From contig JAKJXP020000073.1 in the NCBI GenBank assembly GCA_022225965.2, positions 181,872 to 245,871 on the forward strand: DNA of 64,000 bases, given 5' to 3'. Positions 12,266 through 24,479 of the stretch are shown piece by piece. The DNA comes from Diatrype stigma. Taxonomy: Eukaryota > Ascomycota > Sordariomycetes > Xylariales > Diatrypaceae. Both the position numbers and the translations under genes were made by a program. Every line of letters begins with the position of its first letter. The first letter of the stretch is position 1. The notes under the pieces are model-generated. The model ran no database searches, was not told the origin of the DNA, and was given only the letters and a program-made list of their open reading frames with translations.

Positions 12266-13438
12266 TCATATCCAGGTTTGTTGCTGCTGCTGCTGGGCCG
12301 GCGGTGACTGTGACGGCTCTTCCGTCTTCACTTGATCTTGCTCTTGTTCCTCCCCGTCTGCATCGTCGCTGTCATCCTCCTCGTCGTCCTCCTCATCATC
12401 CGTAGCTGGAGGCTCCCAAGCCTCCTCTAGCTTGAGTCCCTGGCCCCTCCTATATGTCGTCCCTAGTAAATGTGATGCCGATGTTCGATAGTTGTCGAGC
12501 TCGGGGTCCTCATCTGCCTTATCGGGGGCATCGTAGAGACCCATCCCTATCAGGATCTCTCCCTCTTCCTCCGAGTCCTCCAGTGGCTGGTACGGAATGG
12601 ATTCTTCCGAGGAAACCATTGGCTGTGGTTGCTGCGCATGTTGGATATCATCCGGGGTCGGTGGCGCAGTGTCGATGTTCGACACATGTGCATTCGATGT
12701 GTCCAGGTTGAAGTAATTGCTGCTGGCTGAAGATGAATAATTGCTGGTTCTTGGGCTTCCATTCGCCGAATATTGGCCCGGGCTGACCTGGTGTGAAGAG
12801 TCCCATACCCCTGAGGAAATATATTGGGGCGCCTCTGCCTGAGATGGTATCGTGAATGGATATGATAGTGGCGAGAATGAGGAGACTGGCGATGTATGTC
12901 CGGAGTACGCAGCAGGGGTTGGTGGGAAATTTGTATATCCAGCACACATATCTGTCTGGGTATAATGTGTTGGCGGCTGAGGAATGACGTATTGGGAGTA
13001 ATCTGGCTGGGGGAATTGCTGATGCATCTGCATATTTGCCTGCGGCTGTTGCAGTTGCGAACCTGGATGCCAGCTAACTGGGCGGTTGCTTCTTTTGACT
13101 GGCTCTTGGTAATTTGAGTATGGCGGAGATGGTCCTTGCATCTGCTGCGAGAGAGCGTATTCCAGTGCCTGCTGCCGCCGCCTCGCCAAGTTGCCGTCGT
13201 TCATCAATGTCCTCCGCCGCCCTGCCATCATGCTCTGAGTCTGAGGGCTGTTGCTCGCACTGCTTGGCTTGACGACCCGCATAGCGTTCTGTGCTCGTTG
13301 GCTATTTGATCCCCGTGAGATCTGCCGCATCGATTCTGACAGTGCCAGCTGCCGTGATATCTCATCTGCCATGAAATCTGTTGAATACATCGGAGAAGCA
13401 CCGGTCTGGTAGGGTGCCCCTAAGACCGAAGACATCAT
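12266..13438 (-). CDS. conserved fungal protein, Q/S/P-rich with acidic C-terminus
   Basis: Single-exon frame of 390 residues; function not recognised. It starts at tandem ATGs (13438 and 13435). The N-terminal 100 residues are basic, with an R/Q-rich helix around LARRRQQALEYALSQQM (84-100). Residues 100-280 are disordered, rich in Q, S, P and Y, and carry several S/T-P dipeptides. A more ordered segment follows: GEILIGMGLYDAPDKADEDP (293-312), then a T-Y-R-R-G-Q-G-L-K-L-E-E-A-W segment (328-341), which I recall as conserved in filamentous fungi (memory, not a search). The tail is strongly acidic (347-366) and ends in a six-Gln run before TWI. There is no membrane segment or signal peptide. 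The composition would fit a nuclear or transcription-related protein, but that is inference. The gene stands alone between two long gene-free regions. Confidence 0.8.
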   Translation of the reverse strand: MMSSVLGAPYQTGASPMYSTDFMADEISRQLALSESMRQISRGSNSQRAQNAMRVVKPSSASNSPQTQSMMAGRRRTLMNDGNLARRRQQALEYALSQQMQGPSPPYSNYQEPVKRSNRPVSWHPGSQLQQPQANMQMHQQFPQPDYSQYVIPQPPTHYTQTDMCAGYTNFPPTPAAYSGHTSPVSSFSPLSYPFTIPSQAEAPQYISSGVWDSSHQVSPGQYSANGSPRTSNYSSSASSNYFNLDTSNAHVSNIDTAPPTPDDIQHAQQPQPMVSSEESIPYQPLEDSEEEGEILIGMGLYDAPDKADEDPELDNYRTSASHLLGTTYRRGQGLKLEEAWEPPATDDEEDDEEDDSDDADGEEQEQDQVKTEEPSQSPPAQQQQQQTWI

Positions 13439-14386
13439 GTTGAAGGTTCAGTTCCAGGAGAATGGTATAATGTGGGAAGGTATATACTAGATAAGTATAA
13501 TGTACCGAAAGGGGTGGGATAGGTTATGGATTTCTTTCTTAGAAGTAGGGGACCTGAGATCTGTAAGAGGGAACGCAAGTGGTTTTGTATGAAATCGTCG
13601 AGTTGAGGTTTTGCGTGTCACAGTCCAAGTAGGTCATAAGCTTGGAGACTCATATAAAGAATATCGAACTCGGAAGCGGTAGCCAAAGAGACTATATCTA
13701 TACGGTATTGTCCTAGGGAGGATTATATGGGGGCGGTAGGGCCGAGAAGCGATACGTATTAGAGACATTGTTCGCTTTGGCATGTGTGTGTATGCAAGTA
13801 ATAAGTGCGTTTGTATCCACGCGCGCGTTGCTGCTTCGCTTGTATGACGGTTCAGCGTTTTCTGCGTCATATGGTTTCGACAGGGATAGAGACCAGCGCT
13901 ACTTTGTGAAGAAGGATGGATTCTTTGTATCGACGACCGGGGACAGACGGATTGGTGATGGGTGATGGTAGCGTCGGCGTCATGTACATAGTCAATGGAC
14001 CGGGCCATGGATGTACATTAGAGACACGCATAGACACACGCGCGCACACACATACCCAGGTACTCTCACCCACACACATATAGGACGCATGGTCTTTCAT
14101 CGTAGCCCTGTCTGCAAGGTAAAGTATGGGTATGTGTGTTCTAAATTCATCATATGGGAAGTGTGGGTAACCCACAGGAACGGGTTTCGAAGTCAAAGGC
14201 GAAGAAAGGTAGGCATGTAGTCAAGGGTAGTCCTCCGCGGCTAGTCTAGTCTAGTCTTCTTGCCTATTCCGTGCATACATCATGGATGTTCATGGATGTT
14301 GAAAGCGTGCCAGGCCAGGGCGCCAGGGCTGGCCGGTGGGTAGTGGGTATGTAGGATGGCCGTGGATGGCACGGCGGCGGATGGAT

Positions 14387-14415
14387 GGGAGTGGGAGTGG
14401 GAGTGGGAGTGGGAG
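14387..14415. repeat. 6-bp tandem repeat (GGGAGT)n
   Basis: About five units of GGGAGT upstream of the Q/P-rich gene. Confidence 0.9.
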
Positions 14416-16157
14416 GGTGCCGGATCAAGGCAGAGGACGTGTGCTTATCCTCAGGTCGGCTAGAAGACGGGCTTGATTTGCTCCATGCCATGACTTCAAG
14501 GGCGTGTCGAGTCTTTTCAGGGGGTGGGTTTGTCGAGCTCCCCTTTTAGATGAGACTAAAACCCAAACGCCGCAGCTGGGTGGTCTTCCGGTAGGGCCTA
14601 AGAAGCATGTCTTAGCTTCCAGGGCAGCAGTGGCAGTGGGCAGTAGTGGGCAGTACCATCGGCAAGGTAGGTAACTAAGGCATGTAACCCTGAATAGTTT
14701 CCGTCTGACTGCGGCGTACGAAGTGACGGAGTACTGGTCACTATTGGTCACGGCCAGCAGGGCCTTGCCCAAGCGGGTTTGCGGTTTTGCTGTAGCCTGC
14801 GCTTGCGTGACTTGTCAAATATTCATCGTACATGCATATGTAGCAGTATACAGCCAAGGGGCAATCTCCACTGCCACTAACGACCTTACATAGTACCAGC
14901 TTGCCTGCTTGCCCGCCTGCTTGCCAGCAGCTAATCTTACCCTACCCCCATGGAACGGCGATAACTCCAATCTTCCAGATTGTTGTTCACGCCGACCCGC
15001 ATTCCATGGGCCATGGGTAAATGCAGGGCTATCCTACACACAAGTCAGCCAAGAGGGCAAGCTAGGCGGAGCCCGTGACAGACAGACAGACCCCTAACAG
15101 ATCTCTAGTTCCTATTGCATAGACGCACGTCTCTGGTGTGTAGAGCGGCGCCTGAAGTGGATCTACTATGTACACAGTTGTAGGGCGTGCGTGTTGTAAG
15201 ATATAACTGCACTATTACGAGACACACCTACCGACGTCTGACTATCAACTAGACTAGGTTGATGTAGTGCAAGGTTTGGTCGGCATGCTGTTAAATCTTG
15301 CTTGTCTGGATCCAAGGCAGATCTACAAATCTACAGTCTAATGAGTACGTATTCTAGGATTTCACTCACCCTCTAAGCCCTTACTATTAATTGCTCTTAT
15401 GCGGCTATCGTAGACCATCGATGACAGTACCATCACGCTAGTTCCAGCACGGCTGGATCTGAGCTTGAAAATAACTTGCAACTAATTGCTCATTCCTCAT
15501 GCGGGATGTTATTGATCAAGCACATGGCGAGGTACCTGCGAAGAAGTATAACGTATAGATTTTGTATGTTCTCAAGAAACCGTTGATGTCCTGTCCAGGT
15601 TTGATCCCTTGGATTTTCCAGAATCAACAAACACAAACACATTATGCCGGCCGCCAGCCATCACGTTCGGAGTGCCAAGCGAAGGAAGCAAGACCGACAT
15701 CAACTACACAGTAAACCCTTAACAGGCCATTGCTATTACTAAGTTACTGGAAAACCCCCCGCTGTGCTTGGTAGGTACGTAGTACATGGTGTACCTGATG
15801 GTCATAAATGGTGAGAGAATTTGTTAATTATGATTGGCCCCGTCCTCTCGGTTTAGAGACAAGATTAGGTATTATATATTCATGGATATGTATGAACCCC
15901 ATATGCCCATGGACGGAGCTAATGGTTCCCCATTGCCATTGCTAGGACCAATCAAGGTGATTTCCTTTTTTAAGTGGGCTTCTTCTGGGGACGGACAATT
16001 CTTTAGTTTAACCCAATTTTCTTCTTTCTGCAAGGATGGCTCAGATAATTCAAGGAGCCAGCCCCTGCCCTTATTGACGATGTTAACGATGTTTTGAACC
16101 CAGCTCGATAACTGTTCTGTACTTCGTACCTCTAGTTATTAGTTCTATGTACATCTA

Positions 16158-16453
16158 CAGTTGCGAAGGGTCTTACATGTTAGCGGTTCCATTTCCCCAC
16201 AATATGCCCTCTTTTCATTAGCATGTATACCTCTATATCATTTATATGAGATGTAACAAGCCTGTATGCTGCCAATGCATAATTATCACCACATTTCTTC
16301 ACTTTGGCCCTAGCTTTCGATGACTGGAGCAACGGGTAGATCACTGAAGCATGTAGCATTCTATATAAATTGTATGGGAGGTACATCGCTAACCTATTTG
16401 TGGCATATCGTGGGCCATATGGAGACGTTAACATGTAAGACCCTTCGCAACTG
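16158..16453. mobile_element. MITE-like element, TA target site
   Basis: A 296-base element with terminal inverted repeats starting CAGTTGCGAAGGG. The arms (16158-16184 and 16427-16453) match over about 27 bases with one mismatch, and weaker inverted similarity continues inward for about 45 more bases. The dinucleotide TA flanks both ends (16156-16157 and 16454-16455). TA flanks and CAG termini are usual for the Tc1/mariner-pogo superfamily. There is no transposase, so it would be non-autonomous. Class assignment is inference. Confidence 0.85.
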
Positions 16454-16795
16454 TAGTAGTAAGTCAGGACGGAACATTCGGCGGCAGCCTCTGGTTCAAC
16501 TAACTATAGAAAATTCACTACTCCCGCAGGCTCCACAAGCCTACCCAAGAGTCCAAGACCGAGTCAATAGATGTAATGAGAGCCAAATATCGAGTTCTAT
16601 ATACTATGTACTCCATAGTAGCATTCAGCCCAGCCCAGGGGGCTTTGGCACCTCCTGTAATAAGCTTCCTCTTGTAGGCGCGGAGTGACTATCAACGTCT
16701 GACGCGGGGCGAGGGTGCGTGTCTGTCCCCTTGTCTCTTACCTGTAAATAATCGTTCTTGATCCGGCACAGGAGGTGGACCGAGATCAGTTGGAT

Positions 16796-16820
16796 ACGCC
16801 ACGCCACGCCACGCCACGCC
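16796..16820. repeat. 5-bp tandem repeat (ACGCC)5
   Basis: Five exact copies of ACGCC. Confidence 0.95.
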
Positions 16821-18584
16821 TTGCACGCCTGCGCACTCATTATCACTGCGAGTGTCACCACCACATAGTTACATAGCAATTCGTACATGGTGTGTATGCA
16901 GCTGCAAAGGGCCATCGGGCTGAGGTGACACAAATGTACGGCTACTACGGTCCCTTGCCCACCCCCATCCCACCCGATGGTTCGAATCATGGATTAGCCC
17001 CTCGTTGGCTCACTGCTCACTGCTGCTTGAGTCAAAGCGGATTGGACGTAACTTAGTCCAAGGGTACAGTATGAAAAGATGTATGTACCGTACCTTGTCT
17101 CAGCACTGCCTGAGTTTAATAGTAGGTGCCGCTTGACTTGTTTATGGATTTGATTTGCAAACCATCAAATGCCAGGCTATACTCCCTGATCCCTAGACAT
17201 CCCACCTGGCCAGGCTGGTCATATACATGCGTAGCAACACATTGTCATCACTAACCACATAGATAGGTCACTGGGCATTCCACCCCCTATTACATCGGGG
17301 GCGTCATAACTAGCGGGGGGCGGGGGAAACTCCTCGGTTGGGCACTTACCTGTTAGGTAGGCCAGAGGTATGTAGGCTCAGTTCTTTACTGGAATTCCGG
17401 CGCTAAGCATCCGAAGATTTCCCTCGCAACCAAAAAACCTTCTGTCAACAAACAACGCATGATACAGAATACGGTAAGCACGAAGTAGACTACCAAGGAC
17501 TACTATGTAAGCTGGAGAGAAACCTTCTTTTAAGCGCTTTCAAGCTTATTGTTAGACATGTCGGTCAAGTGGGTCTTACTCACAGCATTAGGACTATAGG
17601 CTTGATACACTAGACTATGCAACGATATAGTCACCAGTCTAACAACTCTAGATTTGTCTTGGTGGGCACTATGGACCGCACATATGCAGCTCCACGACCT
17701 AGTGACAAGCCTGTTCATGTTGGTTGCTCATACTGGAGGGCCTGTTTCATGGCGCATATTAACGAGGCTCATATATTTTACGTATGCACATACGTATTAT
17801 GTAGCAGGCGTAGTCGTTACGACGAAACGGGCTCTCGGTGAAACTGGGGCCAATGGTGTTGAAGTTCGGCTTCCATGCCAAAAAGTCCTGTGTAACCATG
17901 AACCCTTCATAGTATCGGGTTTTATGGGAATCACCCATCGTTCCGATTTGCTCTGCGGAACCGAACGTACATGTACGGAGTATCCGTGTATGTACCTAGA
18001 TAAATTGCTGATCTATCATGGCCTCCCGCCAGGGACTGGTTTGTGCCGCCGTATGAACTGGCCGCGTCCCCAGCACCTATATCTGAGGGTCACTCCCGAA
18101 GTGCTACGCACTTCAGAACCCAGTGAGGGTAAGATGCAACTATGCCCACACGCGCATTGTGATTCTCGTGAGGTTACCTTGGATGCCCTGGACGCCCTGG
18201 ATGCTTAGGCAAATTAATAAGAGGCAAAATTGCACCCTGAACTAGTGGTTCACAGACAAGTCCGTCCCACTGCCAATGGCAAAAGTTGCAACTGCTGAAC
18301 CGCCTAGTCACGGCACCGCTTTGTGATGATCTCTTGCTAGGGTCGGGTTTGGAAAGGGACGCGGTAAAGAGGCGAGGCGGGGGATAGTTAATAAGTCATA
18401 TGTAATAAGCGAGGGAAGGCGAGATAAACTGGCACTTACGACGATGTGGCTGATCTGGCGAGGATTGTCCGGTCTAAACCACTTCTCGACCTAGTAGTTC
18501 AAGCGCCTGCGCCTCCCCTTCGACCCTGTAGTATAGCCCACCACATTATCGTTTATCGATGTGTTACTAAAGCATGTACATATA

Positions 18585-18831
18585 CAGGGATTATTTTAGA
18601 TAGACTGTGAATTGCCCCAGTTTCTAACTATGTATATCTCATACAAATTATTATGGCATTTACCTGGACTTATTATAAGCGTTAACATTCTATTATGCAT
18701 TAAATGGAAACTCAGGCGTTTTGCTCGGGCCATATTGTATACGTACAGAGGGCACGACCCAATACGATCCAATCAGGTCCGAAGGCTCTAAAAGGGCGAT
18801 GTTATTCACGGTCTATCTAAAATAATCCCTG
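18585..18831. mobile_element. second MITE-like element, TA target site
   Basis: A 247-base element with 28-base terminal inverted repeats (18585-18612 and 18804-18831, one mismatch) beginning CAGGGATTATTTTAGATAG. TA (or TATA) flanks both ends. The inverted symmetry extends a further 11 bases outward on each side (ATGTACATATA against TATATGTACAT), so either the true repeats are 39 bases long or the element entered a palindromic ATGTACAT site. It has no coding capacity. The terminal sequence differs from the 16158 element, so it is a separate family. Confidence 0.88.
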
Positions 18832-20254
18832 TATATGTACATCGTGAGGTCTCAAGCATGGGTGATCTAAGACCCGATGTGCCCTAGGGGATTCTTGGGC
18901 GTATCAAATCATCTCCAAGTCTTTCCACATCGCAGTACGTACATATGTAGTTACCTGTTCTACATGTCAGCCACTTCTTACCACTTTCCAAATGCGTGTC
19001 TCTCGGGCCAAGCGCACGGTGGTTCGGTGGTTCGGTACTACTAGTAGGACTTGTAAGTTACCGCCTGCTGCCGCCGCCAGCACAGTCAGATTGATCAACG
19101 AACGTCTCTAGGGCCGGAGACCCGGGGCAAGTACCGCAGATCGTGAAGCGCAAGGGCCTGATATCTAGTACTAGTTAATGGAAGCCTTCTAGAGAATTCC
19201 CTAGCCCCTCCCTCAGCGCCCCTCAGGTCCCTTTCCGCTCTTTGTAAATAAAATGAAGAGGGCTTAAAAGCCTCGGCCGCAAGAGTTGCTGGCTAGTCGG
19301 TATTATGTAGTCTAACAAGTACTTTCATGATGGGGTCAATTCAAGACTTGGTTCACTTGGCTCACTTGCTCTGGGTTAAACACGCGGTAACATCGCGGGA
19401 GTCCACATTGCCCACATAGGTACAATACCTAGTCTAGATGGTCAGAACAGACACCACCTGCATGCTGGTTCGTTCCTGGTTTCTGATAGTTCAGATAGTG
19501 CAGGCTGTAACTTCGTACACCCGTATGCTAACGACATACCTAGTAGCAAGGCTACCCAGGTATGTGTAAGTGAGAGCGGAACAAGGCCCGTAATGGTCAG
19601 GCTTGGTTATTCCAGCCTAGTCAGCACATGAGGATGGGGAGACTGGGAGACTGGGAGACTGGTGCAAGGAATTCTAGTTAATTAGTGCCTTGCTTCCCTT
19701 GGGCCTTGGGAGCATCCATGATGTTAGCACCGGTCCCCGATCTACAGAGTAACAACAACTGCTACAACATGTTGTTCAACAGTAACGAGACTACTACGTA
19801 AATGAAAACCCCAGCTACCTTACCCTTCCAGCGAACGGTTTCATCGATATGCATGAACCCGCAAAGTGCTGCCAGAATCGACTCAACCTCCCGACACCAA
19901 ATGAAGGGATCCATAGTTGATCTGACTGATCTGGTACCGGACGTACGAGGTATCAGACATCCATTTTGCGTCATTTGCATGTTGAAGGGCATGCCGAAGG
20001 ACATGTCGAATGCTCTAAATACGCATAGCACGCAAGGTCGGTAGGCATTGTATATGCAGCCACATATGTATGTACCTAGGTAGGTATTGTATGTAGGTAC
20101 TGTAGGTCAGTTGACTACCTACATACCTAGCGGAGGAACCCCCCCTGTAGGAAACTCTGTTTGCTATTATGTTAGGATATGAACCTAGTGTTGGCCCCAA
20201 GTACTTAGTGCTGTACTGTTTTGTACAAAAGTACATTACCTTTACCAGGGTTTT

Positions 20255-20900
20255 CATACTTTAACATAATTTCCGACATACCAGCCTTATTTGCTAGAAC
20301 ATCCTAATATATCTAACATGGACATAACTTTATAACATCCTAACCGACATATCAGACCCACTTATTAAGCCATTTTAACCAATTAAAAATACTAATACGG
20401 CTAGGAATTTATAAAAAGAAAAAAAAAATCCCATATATACTTTAAATTATATATATATTATAGTATATTATTAAGCACTTAGGTATATTATAAATATTAT
20501 AATTAAGTTACGAATTAAACTTAAGGTTTACGGTTATTAAGATTTACGGCTTAGCCATTACGTTACGTTATTACATGTACATTATATGGGGCAGTTTTTA
20601 TTTACATATATATAGCCAGCTATACAGCCCGGAATTCGCCCGAAACGGACCCATATATAACGATACGTACTTTATTTTTGCAGCTGCAATAGAATTAACT
20701 GGCTGCAATAAAATTAACTGGCTGCAACAGATTTATTTGGCTGCAACAGATTTATCTGGCTTAACCGACCGATTTCTAATGAGCTGCTTTTTAGCAGATA
20801 TGACTGATACTATGGAATGCCATACAATTTAACTGCCATTTACCTAACTATAACCAATTGCATTAAACGAAGATAGCAACAGTCATGTTCAAATAAAGCC
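20255..20900. repeat. AT-rich island, possible RIP-decayed repeat
   Basis: Composition changes sharply to very AT-rich sequence with many TA dinucleotides and no usable reading frame, then returns to the surrounding composition. This pattern fits an old repeat altered by repeat-induced point mutation; RIP itself is inferred. It includes a four-copy 19-base tandem repeat. Confidence 0.6.
20684..20759. repeat. 19-bp tandem repeat, four copies
   Basis: Four head-to-tail units of the form CTGCAAYARAWTTAWYTGG. Copies 1-2 and 3-4 form two closer pairs, differing mainly by C/T and A/G changes. Confidence 0.9.
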
Positions 20901-22306
20901 AGAGTATTGATTTGGGGTGCTTCTATCCGAATTGAACTGCCTAGCAGCTATAGTTTTCTACAGGGGGGGTCCCCCGGCTAGGTAGGCACACATATTACCA
21001 GGCACATGCCTACAGGCTGGCGGGTAGCAGAAGTCTGCGAGTGGCTTATGGACCTGGTATGTAGCAGCCCTAATCATTTGGGGAGATAGGGGCTCTTGAA
21101 ATTACGCACCTACATTGTACATACATACATACATGTGGTCAGGAGACTGTTCATCCGTCCAACCCTCCATCCATCCACCTCCTATGTAAGTACCTGAGTC
21201 ACGTACGGTAGGGTAATAAGTGGGCACTAGGTATCCAAGCCATGGCTTCAATGTGCCTGCGTACGCAGTACTTGCGCCTGAATCCCTGACTACTATATAC
21301 ATACAGTCAACTAAGCCACAGTTGAGTGAGTTGCGCAGGTGCGAGGTTGCGTGTGCTTCAGGTTCTCTCCACATGTACGCATTTACATACATGTAGGTAT
21401 GTATGTATGTATGTATGTGCAAAGTTCTGTTAGCGTAGGTACTGTAGGTATCCAGTCCCCCAGAAGGGTTTGCCAGCCCGTCACTGGCCAATCAGATCTG
21501 TCCTACCGCATCCCACCTCCGGTGTCCAAAGAAGCCGCTGGACTGACTGGCAGGCTGGCCAGCGGACCAGGTGCCCCAAGATGGCCCGCACAGGTACGAC
21601 GGCTGGACGGGAGGCAAGGTAACTAAAGCGTCCGCCTGTCTGTCCGCCTGTCTAGGCTGCGTGCCTGTGTGCTTGCAATTACAAGTGCGCATAAGAACCA
21701 GGCGTTAGTACTGAAAAGGCACAAATGCCGACAGCGGCTTGAACGGCTTGAACGGCTTGCTCTACCCTTCCATCTGCAACACAATTCGTATGTATATCAC
21801 CCCGGGTTACGGCAAGTGTCGGCTCCTGCTCGGTCGAAACAGACCCAGTTTCGTTCCCAGGCCCTTGGCCGTGTGAAAGGCTGGCAAGCCGGCAAGGTGG
21901 AGAGGCTGGAGGGCTAGAGGGCCCGAAGGCTGGAGGTACTGGATGAGGAGGGACGACCTCAGCGTCGGACCAGCATTGATTCACCTGTAGTTACATGGAT
22001 AGATAGTAGCTACAAGCCTACAACGACGAGCGGCCCCTTGGACCTATAAGCAAACACGCAGCTCACTGTAGCGATCCAATCACGGGACTTAGATCCTTCG
22101 AGCGAGCGACAGCAGACGGCTCGTACAGGTAGTACGAAATCGCTCAGCCAACATATTGATCCGCGGTATTGTACGAAGTACGAAGTAGTAGCAGCATGAT
22201 ACTATGAAATACTATAGCAGGTACTCACTTGTCGGCTTGTCCAGCGCTACGCTGCGCTAATAAATGGACCTCTTATTGATACATGCTATGTAGTGTGCAT
22301 CTCCCA

Positions 22307-22386
22307 AGCACCCAGCACTCAGACTCAGCACCCAGCACCCAGCACCCAGCACTCAGCATTCACCCAGCATTCCGCATTCCGCATCC
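22307..22386. repeat. degenerate 7-bp tandem repeat (AGCACCC-like)
   Basis: Imperfect tandem run of AGCACCC, AGCACTC and GCATTCC units. Confidence 0.8.
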
Positions 22387-24479
22387 AACAGCTTAACCAC
22401 CTAGCATCGCGAGATCGTCGGCGGTCTTTGTGCGTCACAGCCGGCTGGCTCCCTAAAGCACGCGGCTACCAGAGTACATCCTGCGTGCTGTGTGCTGCGT
22501 AATACACCACCGGTATACGTGCAGACAGAGATTGGCTTCACTATACTTGAACAGGCTAATCTTGCAGTTGGTTAGCCTTCAGGAATCAGGATCTCTCAGT
22601 CAGTACCAATCAATACCACTATCGGAAGCTCCATTTCCATCCTTTTCAAGCCCTTGAACCCCTTCTTTTCTCAAGAGCTATTGGCTCTGTTGCTCGTCTG
22701 TGTTCGATTGGACCGATCATTACTCACCCGGGCGACTACTGGCCGAAATGATGTTTCTGCCCTTCGGTGCAACCATAACAACGGTAAGGGCAGGCATCTC
22801 GTGAGTACGGGATGCGCAGTCGTGTCGTAGTAATCCTCGGACCTCACCCAGGAACTTCAGTGGCCCTTGTTGAGCTGAAATCCACCTCAGGCTCAGTCAG
22901 GGTTGTCAAGGTTGTTTAGCGCCGCCAGAACAAATCCAAATCACGCGGTACGCACCACAGCATGAGTACAGGTCTCCAATTACCAGATGCTACCAACAGA
23001 CTACAGCACCGTACAGGGCCGTGAGGGCCAGGGCTTAACCAATAACTATCTGCTGCCTATAGTAGGTCACTAGCATGGTAAGTCAGCGTCATGACAATCT
23101 AAGACAAAGTATTGTACAATACCCATAAGATATGCTGGACAGCATGCCTCCTGCCAACTAATAACAACTGTCTGAGCATACAAAGCTAGCATTAACTAGG
23201 CATGCTGGCCCGTCAACGAGTCAGTGTGACACGGTAGATCCTGCGGCAGCCACAAGGTGAGTAGAGTATGTTCTTGAGTCCTGTGATGCCCTCGGTCCAC
23301 TGGTTCCCGTCAACTTGGCCGCTGGCTCCTATCCTAGTCAGGGGACACGCAATCTTTGCTCAAGGATCTATCATCATGAGGAGAATTCTTACGACTTGGC
23401 CGAGGCCCCGCGACGTCGCCTCCATGCACCACCCCCCCAAAAACCGTGTAAGCGCGCTCTCGTGTGCCCGTCTAAGCTCTACGGCTACTTCCAGATAAGA
23501 TAGCTACGGTCTCAATGGATGCCACCTGAAAGGAAGTAGGATCGGGATTGGGGTGCAAGCTCATTCGATCCGTCGGAGCCAAGTGTGCAGGTGTGATGTT
23601 GCTAAAAAGGGATCACTGGTATCTGTTCGTCCCCGCTGACTGTCGCACCCATTCTGCGAAATCTTTAACTAGAAGCTTCCTAGACCGGCCATAGGACCAC
23701 CAATGATCCATATCCCTCACAAGCCATGAAGCAGGTTTCCCTCCAGGAGCAGAATCTCACCGCTCATTACGCCCTTTATTGCCACAATAGGTATGGCATG
23801 CTGTCGATATCCCTACTGACCTGCTACCGTGCTGTACCAATCGTGGTTTAAATCGATGCCCTTTAGGAAAAGAGCAAAAGGTGTTCAGTTGGAAGAAGGG
23901 CTGCCTATCTCCTTTCGACGATCTTCCAGTCTCGGCCGGTCTATTATCAGAAAACAACCCCCGCACATTGCCAAAGATTCTATACCAGACACCAAGCCCC
24001 TCCAACCAACCCACTTAGACTTCCATGCTGCTGCCGCATCACCCCCAAGGACCCCTTAACACAGCAACTACTACTACAGGATTACGAGTCATCGACATCG
24101 CTCTTACGATCAGCCTTGGTCACCCATAGATTTCATACATGCAGAACAGGCCGGACTGAGAATAGGGTTTCGAAGACACTAACACTAACTAAACTAAAAC
24201 TCTGTCTATACTATACGGTCTATACCACATACTATACGAACGTGGTTGGCCCGATGAACCCCCTTACTACGTATACGTACTACTCATTTATCACACGAAT
24301 GTGCGCCAAACATCCCACCACCTAGCGTTGACTGCATACTACTCTCGGAGTTGTGAATCCTGCCTGCAGTTACCTAAGGACTAAGGTAGACTTGGGTAGG
24401 CCTCAAGATCTCATCAGTCCTTTTGCCGGGATGCCGAGTCCCCCCTTCCCCTTTCTGCTGGGTAGTCCTAATCGCTCAA

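Larger units (their letters stand above)
13439..24479. other. 11 kb gene-free region with MITEs and an AT-rich island
   Basis: No convincing coding sequence. The longest open frame (17654-18208, 184 residues) lacks family features, and its tail is a repeated DALDALDA caused by a DNA repeat. The region contains two terminal-inverted-repeat elements, an AT-rich island at 20255-20900, microsatellites, and many TAGGTA, TACGTA and TACGAAGTA motifs. A minus-strand stretch at 23757-24014 reads somewhat protein-like but could not be tied to any family. Confidence 0.5.

Noticed and set aside
16970..16996. GGTTCGAATC-like B box
   Set aside because: No A box at the proper distance and no acceptor stem.
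17654..18208. 184-residue open frame
   Set aside because: No recognisable motif, no plausible ATG context, ends in a short DNA repeat (DALDALDA), and adjacent sequence looks non-coding.
23757..24014. Minus-strand frame reading GRSSKGDRQPFFQLNTF
   Set aside because: Looks somewhat protein-like, but no family could be named and no supporting exons were found on either side.
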